A stretch of 64,000 nucleotides of DNA from contig DATKBT010000164.1 in assembly GCA_035546295.1 (NCBI GenBank), positions 33,904-97,903 of the forward strand, in the 5' to 3' direction. The position numbers and the translations under genes are program-made. Shown here in pieces: positions 35,578 through 43,501 of this stretch; the first letter of the stretch is position 1, and each line of letters starts with the position of its first letter. Under the pieces are notes generated by a model that saw only the letters and a program-made list of their open reading frames with translations, made no database searches and had not been told where the DNA came from. The DNA is from DATKBT01 sp035546295. GTDB lineage: Bacteria; Acidobacteriota; Thermoanaerobaculia; Multivoradales; Multivoraceae.

Positions 35578-35630
35578 CTTGTCACTGGCGAGGCGCGGCA
35601 CGCGCTGCGCCGAGATGATCGGAGGACGTG

Positions 35631-35960
35631 ATGACGAACCTCTCGACCCGACAGATCCTGGCCAGCCTCGTGACATTCTCGCTGCTCGCGATCGTGCCGA
35701 CGTCGGCGCTCGCGCTCCAGGAGCAGGCGCCAGAAGAGCAGGCGCCGGAGGAAAAGGTGACGCTGACCGGCCAGCTCGCCGAGAGCGAGGCGGGAGGCTA
35801 CGTGCTGATCGAGCAGGAGAGCGGCGAGTCGATCACGATCACTGGACCCGCCGAGCTCGCGCAGGCGGTCGGGACCATGGTTCGGCTCACCGGCCGTTGG
35901 GTCGAGGACAGCCACGGCTACCGCTACTTCGCGGTCACGAAGGTCGAACGGGCCCAGTAG
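35631..35960 (+). CDS. Small secreted protein with OB-like domain
   Basis: A 109-residue protein. A signal peptide (ILASLVTFSLLAIVPTSALA) is followed by a short repeat QEQAPEEQAPEEK, then a ~65-residue beta domain (VTLTGQLAESEAGGYVLIEQESG; MVRLTGRWVEDSHGYRYFAVTKVE). The domain resembles the small OB-like secreted proteins annotated as DUF5818, though this is by eye only. It should act in the periplasm; function unknown. ATG 35631 follows a GGAGGAC site. It is controlled by a perfect sigma-54 motif. Confidence 0.75.
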   Translation: MTNLSTRQILASLVTFSLLAIVPTSALALQEQAPEEQAPEEKVTLTGQLAESEAGGYVLIEQESGESITITGPAELAQAVGTMVRLTGRWVEDSHGYRYFAVTKVERAQ

Positions 35961-35991
35961 GGCGTCCGGAAGCGTCGTTCCGGACCTCTCC

Positions 35992-36906
35992 TCAGGGGCG
36001 GTTCGACCCTGCCAGGCTCCCGGCATCCGAGGCCGCGGACTCGGGTGTCGGGAGCACCTGGGAAGGGGCGGGGGATCGTTCCGCTAGAGCGCTGCCCGTC
36101 CAGTAGCCGGGCGACTCCGGCGTGCTCAGCACCACGTCGTACTCGCAGCCGTCGACCCTCAGGCCGGAGCCGGTGGCGTGCGCGGGCGGCGCCGTGTCGA
36201 GGCCGATGGTGAGGGAGTGAGCGCGGGGAAAGGCCTCCACGACGTCGCCAGGATCCGGGAAGCCGAGGGCGCCGCCGAACACTCGCACCTCGGCTCGGGG
36301 GTCGCCCGCGAAGCGGACGTGGGACCCGCCCACGAGCACGATGCGGATCGGTTCGGAGCCGGAGGCGATGGTCGCCGCCATGCGCATCGCGCGCGCGTCC
36401 CGCTCGGGAGGATCGAGCGCGTGCACCGGGACCCGGGCCTCCTCGAGCAGGGTGCCGAAGGCGTCCGGGTTGAACCAGCGAGCGAGCGTCCAGCAGCTCT
36501 CATCGGACGGCGGGCAGTCGGTGCGGAATCCCTCGACGTAGAGGGCGACTTGGTGGCCGCGCGCATCGAGCGCGTTCGCCAGCTCGACGGCGAACCGCTT
36601 GACCGGCCCGATGCCGTGGCGTTCCCCGACGAACACATATCGCCGCTCCTCGGCTTCGACACGAGCCACCAGCTCCTCGAAGGTGAGGGTCTCGTTCGAG
36701 GGCGTGCAGGTGTCGCCCCTCGCGGCGGTGGCTTCGGCCGGGGGGCCGGCGCCCAGGGCGCCCGCTCCGGCGCCCAAGGCGTGCGAGATCACGATCGCGA
36801 GGAACGCCCGGTGAGCGCACCCGCGCCGGCTCCCCGGCGAACGCTCGTCTCGAGGCGCTCGACGCTCACCTCGAGGCTGGATCTGTGGCAGTGGGCGAGC
36901 GCTCAT
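35992..36906 (-). CDS. ChaN/Tiki-like putative haem-binding or hydrolase protein
   Basis: A 304-residue protein. After an Arg-rich start and a hydrophobic, Gly/Ala-rich segment (AFLAIVISHALGAGAGALG) that may be a signal peptide, the core shows YVFVGERHGIGPVKRFAVELANAL, a long ALYVEGF segment, an ARWFNPDAF region, and IVLVGGSHVRFAGDP. The GE-x-H motif and later GxxH fit the ChaN/EreA/TraB-like (Tiki) superfamily. The C-terminal ~40 residues are Ser/Pro-rich. ATG 36906 is tentative because no strong ribosome site precedes it. Confidence 0.65.
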   Translation of the reverse strand: MSARPLPQIQPRGERRAPRDERSPGSRRGCAHRAFLAIVISHALGAGAGALGAGPPAEATAARGDTCTPSNETLTFEELVARVEAEERRYVFVGERHGIGPVKRFAVELANALDARGHQVALYVEGFRTDCPPSDESCWTLARWFNPDAFGTLLEEARVPVHALDPPERDARAMRMAATIASGSEPIRIVLVGGSHVRFAGDPRAEVRVFGGALGFPDPGDVVEAFPRAHSLTIGLDTAPPAHATGSGLRVDGCEYDVVLSTPESPGYWTGSALAERSPAPSQVLPTPESAASDAGSLAGSNRP

Positions 36907-36966
36907 CCTGTCGCGGTTCCGGGAGCTCGTCGAAGCGAGCCCGCGCGGCGCCTTCGACCGGGCGGC

Positions 36967-36990
36967 CGTATCTTGCGATATGCCGATACG
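36967..36990. promoter_or_regulatory. Inverted repeat, possible operator
   Basis: CGTATC (36967-36972) and GATACG (36985-36990) form a symmetric pair with a 12-base centre in a locally AT-richer patch, 61 bases before the ChaN-like ATG. Confidence 0.35.
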
Positions 36991-37024
36991 ACATGTCAAG
37001 TCGAAGCGTACCGAGGCTCTCCGT

Positions 37025-37475
37025 TCAGACCTGCGGCTCGATGTTCTGGTTGACGTGGAGAAGTTCTCGGGGTCGTACTCGGCTTTGACCCGGCGCAGAC
37101 GCTCGTAGTTGCCGCGGTAGGTCGCCTCGATGCGCTCCCGCCCCTCCTCCATCATGAAGTTGACGTAGGCGGCGCCTGCGGAGTGGGGGTGCAGGGCCTC
37201 CCAGTAGCTGCGGGCCCACTCGCTGATGGTCTCGCGCTGGTCGGGGTCGGGGTCGACCGCCGCCGCGCACCGAGGTGTCGAGCCCCTGCTCACGGCCGAG
37301 CTCTACCGCCGCCATCACGTCGGCGACGTCGGTGCACCGGGCGATGAGGCGCGGAGACTTGTCGATCATGGCGTTGAAGATCGTGCGCGCTTCGTCGTAC
37401 CCGGGATCGCCCGGCTGCGCCGTCGTTCCACGAAACCTCTCCTCGAACTGTTCGACCGCCGTGCGATTCGACATA
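37025..37475 (-). pseudogene. Broken BBE-type FAD-linked oxidase
   Basis: The gene starts well: ATG 37475 with AAGGAGG upstream and the N-terminus of a FAD-binding (PCMH-type) oxidase (FRGTTAQPGDPGYDEARTIF, LIARCTDVADVMAAVELGRE, TSVRGGG). At about 37265 it breaks off just where the flavin-attachment His of RGGGH should follow. It jumps, with a frame change, to the berberine-bridge C-terminus (YVNFMMEEGRERIEATY, YDPENF). A further single-base loss near 37060 returns to the first frame for LHVNQNIEPQ. Nearly the entire FAD and substrate domain is lost, so it is not functional. Confidence 0.8.
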
Positions 37476-37547
37476 GGACCTCCTTCGCTTTCGTTGCTTT
37501 CCACCACGCAGTAGCCACGGGAGGGACCCGTCGGGCTTCGCCGCTGC

Positions 37548-38417
37548 TCATTCGACGACCAGCAGCGGCGCGTCGAGCCCTTCCGCCAGCTCGACCAGGG
37601 TCGCCGGCTGCGCCAGGGCGCCGCTCTTCGGCACGACCAGGACTCCGGTCGGCCGCGCGCGCAGCGCCTCGACGATCGAGGCCGGCGTGCTGTCGCAGGC
37701 GGGCAGCACCTCGACCTGCGAAGGGAGGTTCGGCAGTCCTCTGTCGGCGCCCGGCACTGCTGCCGCGTCGCCGGCCGGCGGCTCGATCGGGAGCACCGCG
37801 ATGCCCCGCTCGCCGGCGCCGAGGCGGATCGCCACGGCGAGCGCGCGGTCGGAGGCGGCGGTGCCCTCGTGGAGGACGACCGCGTGCCCCGGCGGCGCGT
37901 CCGCTCCGCCCTCCCGAGTCAACAGGAGGACTGAACGGGGAAGCCTCGGCAGCAGCGCCCGCGCGACCGAGCCCAGCGTGCGGCGGCGACGCGACGGCCG
38001 GCCCGATCGTCCGAGGACGAACAGCTCGCCTTCGGTCGCCTGGAGGAGCAGCTCGTCGACCACGTTGCCGCGAACGCAGCGGAAGGACCAGCGCACGTGC
38101 TCGTTGGCGGCGCGCCGCGCGAGGCGCGCGCCGACCAGCGCCCCCTGAGTGCGCAGCGAGCGATCGACGGCCGCGCGATCGAGCGTGCGCAGGGCGCCGG
38201 AGAAGGTGCCGATCTCGTGGAGCGGTCCGAGCTCGAAGAGCAGCCGATTTTCGACGAACAACCCCACCAGCTCCGCCTCGAGCCGCCGGGCGATCCTCGC
38301 CGCCTGCTCGAACGTGCGCTCGATCACGTCGAGGCTGGAGCCCGAGGCGTCGAGGGCCACCAGCACCCGGTGCGCTCCGCCGGCGGCTTCGGTGCCGTTC
38401 GGAGCCTGCGGGCTCAC
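37548..38417 (-). CDS. Universal stress protein, two UspA-like halves
   Basis: A 289-residue cytoplasmic protein. The first half is a UspA domain (HRVLVALDASGSSLDVIERTFEQAARIARRLEAELVGLFVE; the ATP-binding-type loop ELFVLGRSGRPSRRRRTLGSVARALL). The second half (~residues 165-289) is a degenerate, shorter copy (HAVVLHEGTAASDRALAVAIRLG; GVLVVPKSGA). The GTG start overlaps the stop of the Lon-like protease (GTGA), so it is translationally coupled to it. It probably helps survive energy or protein stress alongside the protease. Confidence 0.78.
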   Translation of the reverse strand: MSPQAPNGTEAAGGAHRVLVALDASGSSLDVIERTFEQAARIARRLEAELVGLFVENRLLFELGPLHEIGTFSGALRTLDRAAVDRSLRTQGALVGARLARRAANEHVRWSFRCVRGNVVDELLLQATEGELFVLGRSGRPSRRRRTLGSVARALLPRLPRSVLLLTREGGADAPPGHAVVLHEGTAASDRALAVAIRLGAGERGIAVLPIEPPAGDAAAVPGADRGLPNLPSQVEVLPACDSTPASIVEALRARPTGVLVVPKSGALAQPATLVELAEGLDAPLLVVE

Positions 38418-40951
38418 GACGGGAGCTCGGCCGACGAACGCGGCCGCCGGCGCAGCAGCGCGAGCCGCCGCCGCGCGATGCGCGCCAGCGCAGAGCGCAG
38501 CCGTCCGTTGACGGAGTCCTCCGGGTACTCGCCGTCGTCGTCGGGCTCGCCCGCGGGCACCCCGGTCAGCAGCTCGATGCCCTGGTCGATGGTCTCGACG
38601 CCGTAGACCTGGAAGCGGCCCTCCCGCACCGCCTCGACCACGTCCTCGCGCAACATGAGGTGCTTGACGTTGGCGGACGGGATCATCACCCCCTGCTCGC
38701 CGTCGAGCCCGCGGGCGCGGCAGATGTCGAAGAAGCCCTCGACCTTCTCGTTGACGCCGCCGATCGCCTGCACGTCGCCGTGCTGATTCACCGAGCCGGT
38801 GACTGCGATCGACTGGCGGAGCGGAATCTCGGTGATCGCCGAGATCAGCGCGTAGAGCTCGGCCGAGGAGGCGCTGTCGCCGTCGACGCCGCCGTAGGAC
38901 TGCTCGAAGACCAGGCTGGCGCTGATCGAGAGCGGCAGGTCGCGTCCGGCGCGGGCGCCGAGGTAGCCGGCGAGGATGAGCACTCCCTTCGAGTGCAGCG
39001 GGCCGCCGAGCTTGGTCTCGCGCTCGATGTCCACCACCTCCCCCTCGCCCATGCGCACGCGTGCCGTGATGCGGTTGGGTCGTGCGAAGGTGAAGCTGCC
39101 CAGCGTGGTGACCGACAGGGCGTTGACCTGCGCCACGTGCACCCCCTGGGTGTCGATCAGCAAGTCGCCGCGCTCGATCGCCTCGTAGGTGCGCTCGCGC
39201 ACCCGGTCGGCGCGGAAGATCTGGGCCTCGATCGCCTGTCGGACGTGGCGGGCCTCCACCGCGTCGCTGCCGTCTTTGCCCGCCCAGTAGTTGGCTTGTC
39301 GCAGCAGGTCGAGGACCGCTCGCCCCTCGGTGGAGAGCCGCTCGGCGTCGTCCGCCAGGCGGGCGCTGCGCTCGAGCACGGCCGCGACGGCCTCGCGATG
39401 GAATGGACGCAGGTCGTGCTCGGCGATCAGGCGCGCCACCATCCGGGCGTACAGAGCCTCGGTCTCGGGGGTGCGCTCCATCTTCTCGGCGAAGTCCACC
39501 TGCACCTTGAAGAGCTCCTCGAAGTCGGGGTCGTGAGCGGCGAGCAGGTAGTAGAGCAGCGGCTCTCCCAGCAGCGTGACCTTGAGATCGAGGGGGATCG
39601 GCTCCGGCTCGAGCGACACCGTGCGGATCAAGCTGTACTGCTCCGCCGGCGACTCGATGCGCACGCACGACGACTGCAGGGCGCGCTTGAGACTCTCCCA
39701 GACGAACGGCGAGGCGAGCACCTTGCGGGCGTCGAGCAGCAGGTAGCCGCCGTTCGCCCGGTGCAGGGCGCCGGCCTTGATCAGGTTGAAATCGGTGGTG
39801 AGCGCGCCGAGGTGGGCGCGGTGCTCGACCTCGCCGATCAGGTTGCGCAGGGTCGGATTGCTCTCGTAGACCACCGGCGCGCTCTGCTCGCCGCGGTGCT
39901 CCACCAGCACGTTCACCCGGTAGCGGCGCGACGGACCGAAGCGCTCGCCACGACCGTCCTCGAGCCCAGGGATCTGCTTGCGGTCGGGGCGCTGCTCCTC
40001 GGTGGGGGCGCGATCCCGCTCCAGCAGCCGCCGCGCGTTGTCGACGACGTCGCGCTGTACCTCGGAGAGGTAGTCGACGACCTGCGGCAGCTCCTGGTAG
40101 CGCTCCTGCATCTCCTCGACCAGGCCGCCGCTGGCGATGTGGGCGAACTCGCGGCTGAGCTGGTCGATCCTTTCGCGCAGCGCCCGGTGGATGCGCGGCA
40201 TCTGACGCAGCTTGCGCTGGAGGTCGCTTTGGAGCTCGGCGGCCGCCTTCTCGAGCTCCTCCCGGCGCTCCTTCGGGAGCTTCTGCAGCTCCTCGGCCGA
40301 GATCGGCTCACCGTCCGCGACCGGGGCGAGCGCCACGCCGGCGGCCGTGCGGACGGTGGTGAGGCCCCGCTTCTCGGACTCCTGACGCAGCTCCTCGAAG
40401 ATCTCCTCCTGGTGCTCCTGGAGCTCCTGCTCGATCTCGTGTCGCCGCGCGTGGTACTCCTCGCTCTCCATCGCAGCGGCGAGCGCTCCGCGTAGCTCTT
40501 CGACCAGCTTCTCCATGTCCCGCTGGAGCCTTCGGCCGCTGCCGGCCGGCAGACGGAGCGAGCGCGGGCGCGAGGCGTCCTCGAAGTCGTGCACGTAGCA
40601 CCAATCGTCGGGGACCGGCCGGGTCGCGGCCTTCGCCTCGAGCAACTCGCGCACCAGCTCCAGCTTGCCGCAGCCGGACGGGCCGAGCGCGAAGAGGTTG
40701 AAGCCCTCGTCCTCGATCCCCAGACCGAAGTCGAGCGCCTGCTCGGCGCGCGGCTGCCCGAGAAGGTCCAGCGAGCCGTTGCGCGGCGTCGCCTCGAGCT
40801 CGTCGGTGGTCTCGAAGTCGAGACGGTCGAGGTCGCTCCGCCGGCGCAGCCGCTCCGGCGAAAGCGCTCCGACGTCGCGACGGCCGTCGGGCCGATCGGC
40901 TCCGTCGTGAGCTCCTGCCGGCGCCCCGGCGCGGTTGCGGTCCCGCTTCAT
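38414..40951 (-). CDS. Lon-like AAA+ ATP-dependent protease
   Basis: An 845-residue protein of the COG1067 Lon-like group, which lacks the classic Lon N-terminal domain. Walker A is GPSGCGK near residue 88. A long coiled-coil insertion (~140-290) follows, then the AAA+ half (KAGALHRANGGYLLLDARKVL). The Lon-type Ser-Lys protease domain has the Ser in GGVDGDSASSAEL and the Lys in GGVNEKVEGF. ATG 40951 (MKRDRNRAG) was chosen over a longer frame. It should degrade unfolded or regulatory proteins in the cytoplasm. Downstream it is coupled to a universal stress protein. Confidence 0.87.
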   Translation of the reverse strand: MKRDRNRAGAPAGAHDGADRPDGRRDVGALSPERLRRRSDLDRLDFETTDELEATPRNGSLDLLGQPRAEQALDFGLGIEDEGFNLFALGPSGCGKLELVRELLEAKAATRPVPDDWCYVHDFEDASRPRSLRLPAGSGRRLQRDMEKLVEELRGALAAAMESEEYHARRHEIEQELQEHQEEIFEELRQESEKRGLTTVRTAAGVALAPVADGEPISAEELQKLPKERREELEKAAAELQSDLQRKLRQMPRIHRALRERIDQLSREFAHIASGGLVEEMQERYQELPQVVDYLSEVQRDVVDNARRLLERDRAPTEEQRPDRKQIPGLEDGRGERFGPSRRYRVNVLVEHRGEQSAPVVYESNPTLRNLIGEVEHRAHLGALTTDFNLIKAGALHRANGGYLLLDARKVLASPFVWESLKRALQSSCVRIESPAEQYSLIRTVSLEPEPIPLDLKVTLLGEPLLYYLLAAHDPDFEELFKVQVDFAEKMERTPETEALYARMVARLIAEHDLRPFHREAVAAVLERSARLADDAERLSTEGRAVLDLLRQANYWAGKDGSDAVEARHVRQAIEAQIFRADRVRERTYEAIERGDLLIDTQGVHVAQVNALSVTTLGSFTFARPNRITARVRMGEGEVVDIERETKLGGPLHSKGVLILAGYLGARAGRDLPLSISASLVFEQSYGGVDGDSASSAELYALISAITEIPLRQSIAVTGSVNQHGDVQAIGGVNEKVEGFFDICRARGLDGEQGVMIPSANVKHLMLREDVVEAVREGRFQVYGVETIDQGIELLTGVPAGEPDDDGEYPEDSVNGRLRSALARIARRRLALLRRRPRSSAELPS

Positions 40952-41018
40952 CTCGCGGCAGGCCTCGTCTCTGCCAGAAGCACGTCTCGTGGGCACACCA
41001 TCTCGCGGGAGACCCTAT

Positions 41019-41033
41019 GCAAGCCCGGTACCC
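41019..41033 (-). promoter_or_regulatory. Weak sigma-54-like candidate for the Lon-like protease
   Basis: Minus strand GGGTAC-N5-TTGC: correct spacing and -12 box, two mismatches in the -24 box, 68 bases before the ATG. Confidence 0.35.
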
Positions 41034-41089
41034 CCGCCGCTCGAACGGCCTTCGCCCCTGCTGCAGGAGCCGCCGCGCAGGCTGTTTCT

Positions 41090-41104
41090 ACCACGGGCTG
41101 CTAG
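41090..41104. repeat. Half copy of the inverted-repeat family
   Basis: ACCACGGGCTGCTAG differs at one base from the right arm of the 1947-2118 element. No partner arm was found nearby. Confidence 0.5.
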
Positions 41105-41193
41105 GCAGGCCTTACCGGAACGGAGGGCAAGAAGTGCAACCGGCTGGAGGTGAGCGGCGAGGGCTGATCGGCGCGGACTGCTCTGCTGGGAGC

Positions 41194-41208
41194 TGGCACC
41201 TCCTTTGC
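41194..41208 (+). promoter_or_regulatory. Sigma-54 promoter (perfect consensus) for csbD
   Basis: TGGCAC-CTCCT-TTGC matches every conserved base, 100 bases before the CsbD ATG. Confidence 0.7.
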
Positions 41209-41307
41209 TCTATCGAAAGTCCAACGCGATGCCGCCCGCCTGGGGCGTCACAGCACGAACCATGACTCGAGAGCCGCAAGGCGGCGACGAGAGAAAGCGA
41301 GACCGAG

Positions 41308-41526
41308 ATGGCCCCAACGATGAACGAGCCGTGGCTCAAGGGAAAGTGGAAGGAATTCAAGGGCAAGGCGAAGGAGGAGTGGGGCGAGCTGACCAACGAC
41401 GAGCTCGACCAGGTCGAGGGCAAGCGCGAGCAGCTCGTCGGCAAGATCCAGCAGCGTTACGGCCGCACCCGCGGCGAGGTCGAGCGCGAGGTGGACGCGT
41501 GGGAGCGCCGTCACGACCTGCGCTGA
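41308..41526 (+). CDS. csbD: CsbD-family general stress protein
   Basis: A 72-residue hydrophilic helical protein with the CsbD hallmarks: WLKGKWKEFKGKAKEEWGELTNDELDQVEGKREQLVGKIQQRYG. CsbD proteins are strongly stress-induced in many bacteria, but their molecular role is unclear. ATG 41308 is used; ATG 41320 is in frame. It is a single gene with a perfect sigma-54 motif upstream and a strong hairpin downstream. In Bacillus the family is under sigma-B, so RpoN control here would be a different wiring. Confidence 0.9.
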   Translation: MAPTMNEPWLKGKWKEFKGKAKEEWGELTNDELDQVEGKREQLVGKIQQRYGRTRGEVEREVDAWERRHDLR

Positions 41527-41569
41527 CCGCCTGCTGAGCTCGGCGTCGACCTGACGCCGGTGTAGATCC

Positions 41570-41594
41570 CGGCGCCCGAGGCCCTCGGGCGCCG
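41570..41594 (+). terminator. Strong hairpin downstream of csbD
   Basis: Perfect 11-bp stem CGGCGCCCGAG/CTCGGGCGCCG with a 3-base loop, 44 bases after the stop. There is no U-run, so termination is likely but not classical. Confidence 0.55.
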
Positions 41595-41630
41595 ACCTCA
41601 TCGAGGAGACGACTTGAATCGGGGCGTCGA

Positions 41631-42770
41631 GTGATAGAACCAGCGTCCGCCCGGATCGTTGCGCCCGATCCGCTACCTCAGCCGCGGCCGGCCGCGAACG
41701 AGGAGACCCCTCCGCTGCTCGTGCGCGGAGCGATCCACGCGCGCTCGTTCGCGACCACGGGTCTGTTCCTGATCGCTCTGGTCGCGGCGCTTCGCTTCGC
41801 GCGCGAGCTGTTCCTGCCGGTCGTGCTGGCGGTCATGCTGAAGTTCCTGCTCGACCCGGTGGCTCGAGCGCTCGAGAGGCTGCGGGTGCCGGCTGCGATC
41901 TCCTCCTTGCTGGTGGTCGCGGGCGCCCTTTGCGCGCTGGCGCTGGTGCTCGTGAGGATCTACGAGCCGGCGCAGGTCTGGCTCTGGGAGCTCCCCGAGA
42001 CCCTCAGGAGGGCGGAGTTGAAGATGGGGGACGTGCGCGAGCCGGTCGATGCCGTCGCCGAGGTCGCGCGCCAGGTGGACGAGATCGCCGGCGACGACGG
42101 AAACGACGCGAAGCCGTCGGTCGAGATGAAGGGCGCGAGCCTCAGCGAATCGTTCTTCGCCGGGATGCGGGCGCTGGCCGCGGCCGCCGCCGTCACCGTC
42201 GCCCTGCTGTACTTCCTGCTCGCGTCGGGCGACCTCTTCCTGCGCAAGGTCGTGGCGGTGCTGTCGCGTCTGCGCGACAAGAAGCGGGCGGTCGAGATCG
42301 CACGGCAGGTCGAGCGAGACGTCTCCACCTATCTCTTCACGATCACGCTGATCAACGTCGGGCTCGGTGCGGCCGTCACCCTGGCGATGCACTGGCTCGA
42401 CATGCCGACGCCGATGTTGTGGGGGGCGATGGCCGCCAGCTTCAACTTCGTCCCCTACCTGGGAGCCGCGGTCGGCATCGCCGCGATCGCGGTCGCTTCT
42501 TTCCTGAACTTCGACCAGCTCGGCCAGATGGTGGCGCCCCCGCTGGTCTACCTGGGCCTCACGACGTTCGAGGGGACGCTGGTGACGCCCATGATCCTCG
42601 GGCAGCGGCTGGCGCTCAACCCGGTCGCGGTCTTCCTGGGCCTCTTCTTTTGGGGGTGGCTCTGGGGGATTCCGGGCGCGCTGCTGGCGGTCCCGATGAT
42701 GGTCGTGCTCAAGATCGTCTGCGACCGCGTGCCCCATCTCGGAGCCGTCGGCGAATTCATGGGGCGCTAA
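41631..42770 (+). CDS. AI-2E transporter family (TqsA/PerM-like) permease
   Basis: A 379-residue inner-membrane protein with about eight TM segments. The first pair (TGLFLIALVAALRFARELFLPVVLAVMLKFLLDPVARAL) and the C-terminal block (FVPYLGAAVGIAAIAVASF; TPMILGQRLALNPVAVFLGLFFWGWLWGIPGALLAVPMMVVLKIV) are typical of the PF01594 family. Substrates vary and are often unknown, so no autoinducer role is claimed. The GTG start at 41631 follows a GGGGCG stretch. The last 14 bases overlap the convergent M23 peptidase gene. Confidence 0.82.
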   Translation: MIEPASARIVAPDPLPQPRPAANEETPPLLVRGAIHARSFATTGLFLIALVAALRFARELFLPVVLAVMLKFLLDPVARALERLRVPAAISSLLVVAGALCALALVLVRIYEPAQVWLWELPETLRRAELKMGDVREPVDAVAEVARQVDEIAGDDGNDAKPSVEMKGASLSESFFAGMRALAAAAAVTVALLYFLLASGDLFLRKVVAVLSRLRDKKRAVEIARQVERDVSTYLFTITLINVGLGAAVTLAMHWLDMPTPMLWGAMAASFNFVPYLGAAVGIAAIAVASFLNFDQLGQMVAPPLVYLGLTTFEGTLVTPMILGQRLALNPVAVFLGLFFWGWLWGIPGALLAVPMMVVLKIVCDRVPHLGAVGEFMGR

Positions 42771-43494
42771 GGACCTCGTAGGGGTTGAGCGCCTCTCCCT
42801 CCCACCAGCGCTGGTCTGGGCCGAGGCGGTAGATGGCGAAGTGGAGGTGCGGCGCCTCGTCCGGCACGTTTCCGGTGGTGCCGACGTAGCCGATGACCTC
42901 GCCGCGGCCGACGGCATCGCCGTCCGACAGCGACGGGGCATAGCGGTCGAGGTGCGCGTAGTAATAGGCGAAGCGGCTCTCGGGGTCGAACTGGTAGATG
43001 GTGAGACCGCCCAGGCGGCTCTCGAAGAGCTTGGCGATGACGCCGTCCTCGACCGCGCGCACAGGCGTGCCGCGCGGCGCCATGATGTCGATCGCCTCGT
43101 GTCGGCGACCGTTGCGGGGATCGTCGAAGTGGTCGAAGAGATCCTCGCGCGTGATCCCGTCGACCGGCATCGCCAGGCGCTTCGCCTGCAGCGCCGCGAG
43201 ATCGCCGGGCTCGACGGGCCCGGGCGCCTCGCGGATCGCGCCGTCGGCTCGATCGTCTTCGGAGACAGCGTCTTCGGAGACAGCGCCGGCGAACGTCGGC
43301 TTCCGCGGGTCGTGCCGGTTCGCGAGGTCGGTCGCGGCGGGCGCCCAGCCGCTGCGCTCCGCCATGATCCAGGCCCCCAAGACGAGCGCGAAGACGAGGG
43401 GCCCTTCGAGGACGAGCGAGCCGAGGAGGTGCGCGGCGCGCTCGAGGAAGCGGCGCCAGGCGCCGCGCGAGCCCAACGGCCTGCCGTCGCTCAT
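42757..43494 (-). CDS. M23-family (LytM-type) metallopeptidase, membrane-anchored
   Basis: A 245-residue peptidoglycan hydrolase or activator. One N-terminal TM helix (LVLEGPLVFALVLGAWIMA) is followed by a linker with a duplicated SEDAVSEDD and a LytM domain with the zinc motifs RRHEAIDIMAP and APHLHFAIY. The catalytic residues look intact. It should act in the periplasm on stem-peptide crosslinks. It starts 7 bases after the L,D-transpeptidase stop and so belongs to the M48/LDT/M23 envelope operon. Confidence 0.85.
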   Translation of the reverse strand: MSDGRPLGSRGAWRRFLERAAHLLGSLVLEGPLVFALVLGAWIMAERSGWAPAATDLANRHDPRKPTFAGAVSEDAVSEDDRADGAIREAPGPVEPGDLAALQAKRLAMPVDGITREDLFDHFDDPRNGRRHEAIDIMAPRGTPVRAVEDGVIAKLFESRLGGLTIYQFDPESRFAYYYAHLDRYAPSLSDGDAVGRGEVIGYVGTTGNVPDEAPHLHFAIYRLGPDQRWWEGEALNPYEVLSAP

Positions 43495-43501
43495 CGAGTG
43501 A

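Larger units (their letters stand above)
35123..35630. other. Divergent intergenic region with two sigma-54 motifs
   Basis: About 508 bases. It contains perfect -24/-12 motifs pointing outward in both directions (35221-35235 minus, 35563-35577 plus). Open frames across the middle lack start signals and family features. Confidence 0.55.
40952..41307. other. Divergent intergenic region before CsbD
   Basis: About 355 bases. It holds a weak minus-strand -24/-12 candidate (41019-41033), a half copy of the inverted-repeat family (41090-41104) and a perfect plus-strand sigma-54 motif (41194-41208). No gene is supported. Confidence 0.5.

Noticed and set aside
35082..35618. 178-codon plus-strand frame between the 67-aa gene and the OB-like protein
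   Set aside because: No ribosome site or recognisable domain, and it overlaps two sigma-54 motifs.
37226..40495. A 1089-codon plus-strand frame opposite the Lon-like protease
   Set aside because: The protease on the minus strand has intact Walker A and Ser-Lys motifs; the opposite frame is a GC artefact.
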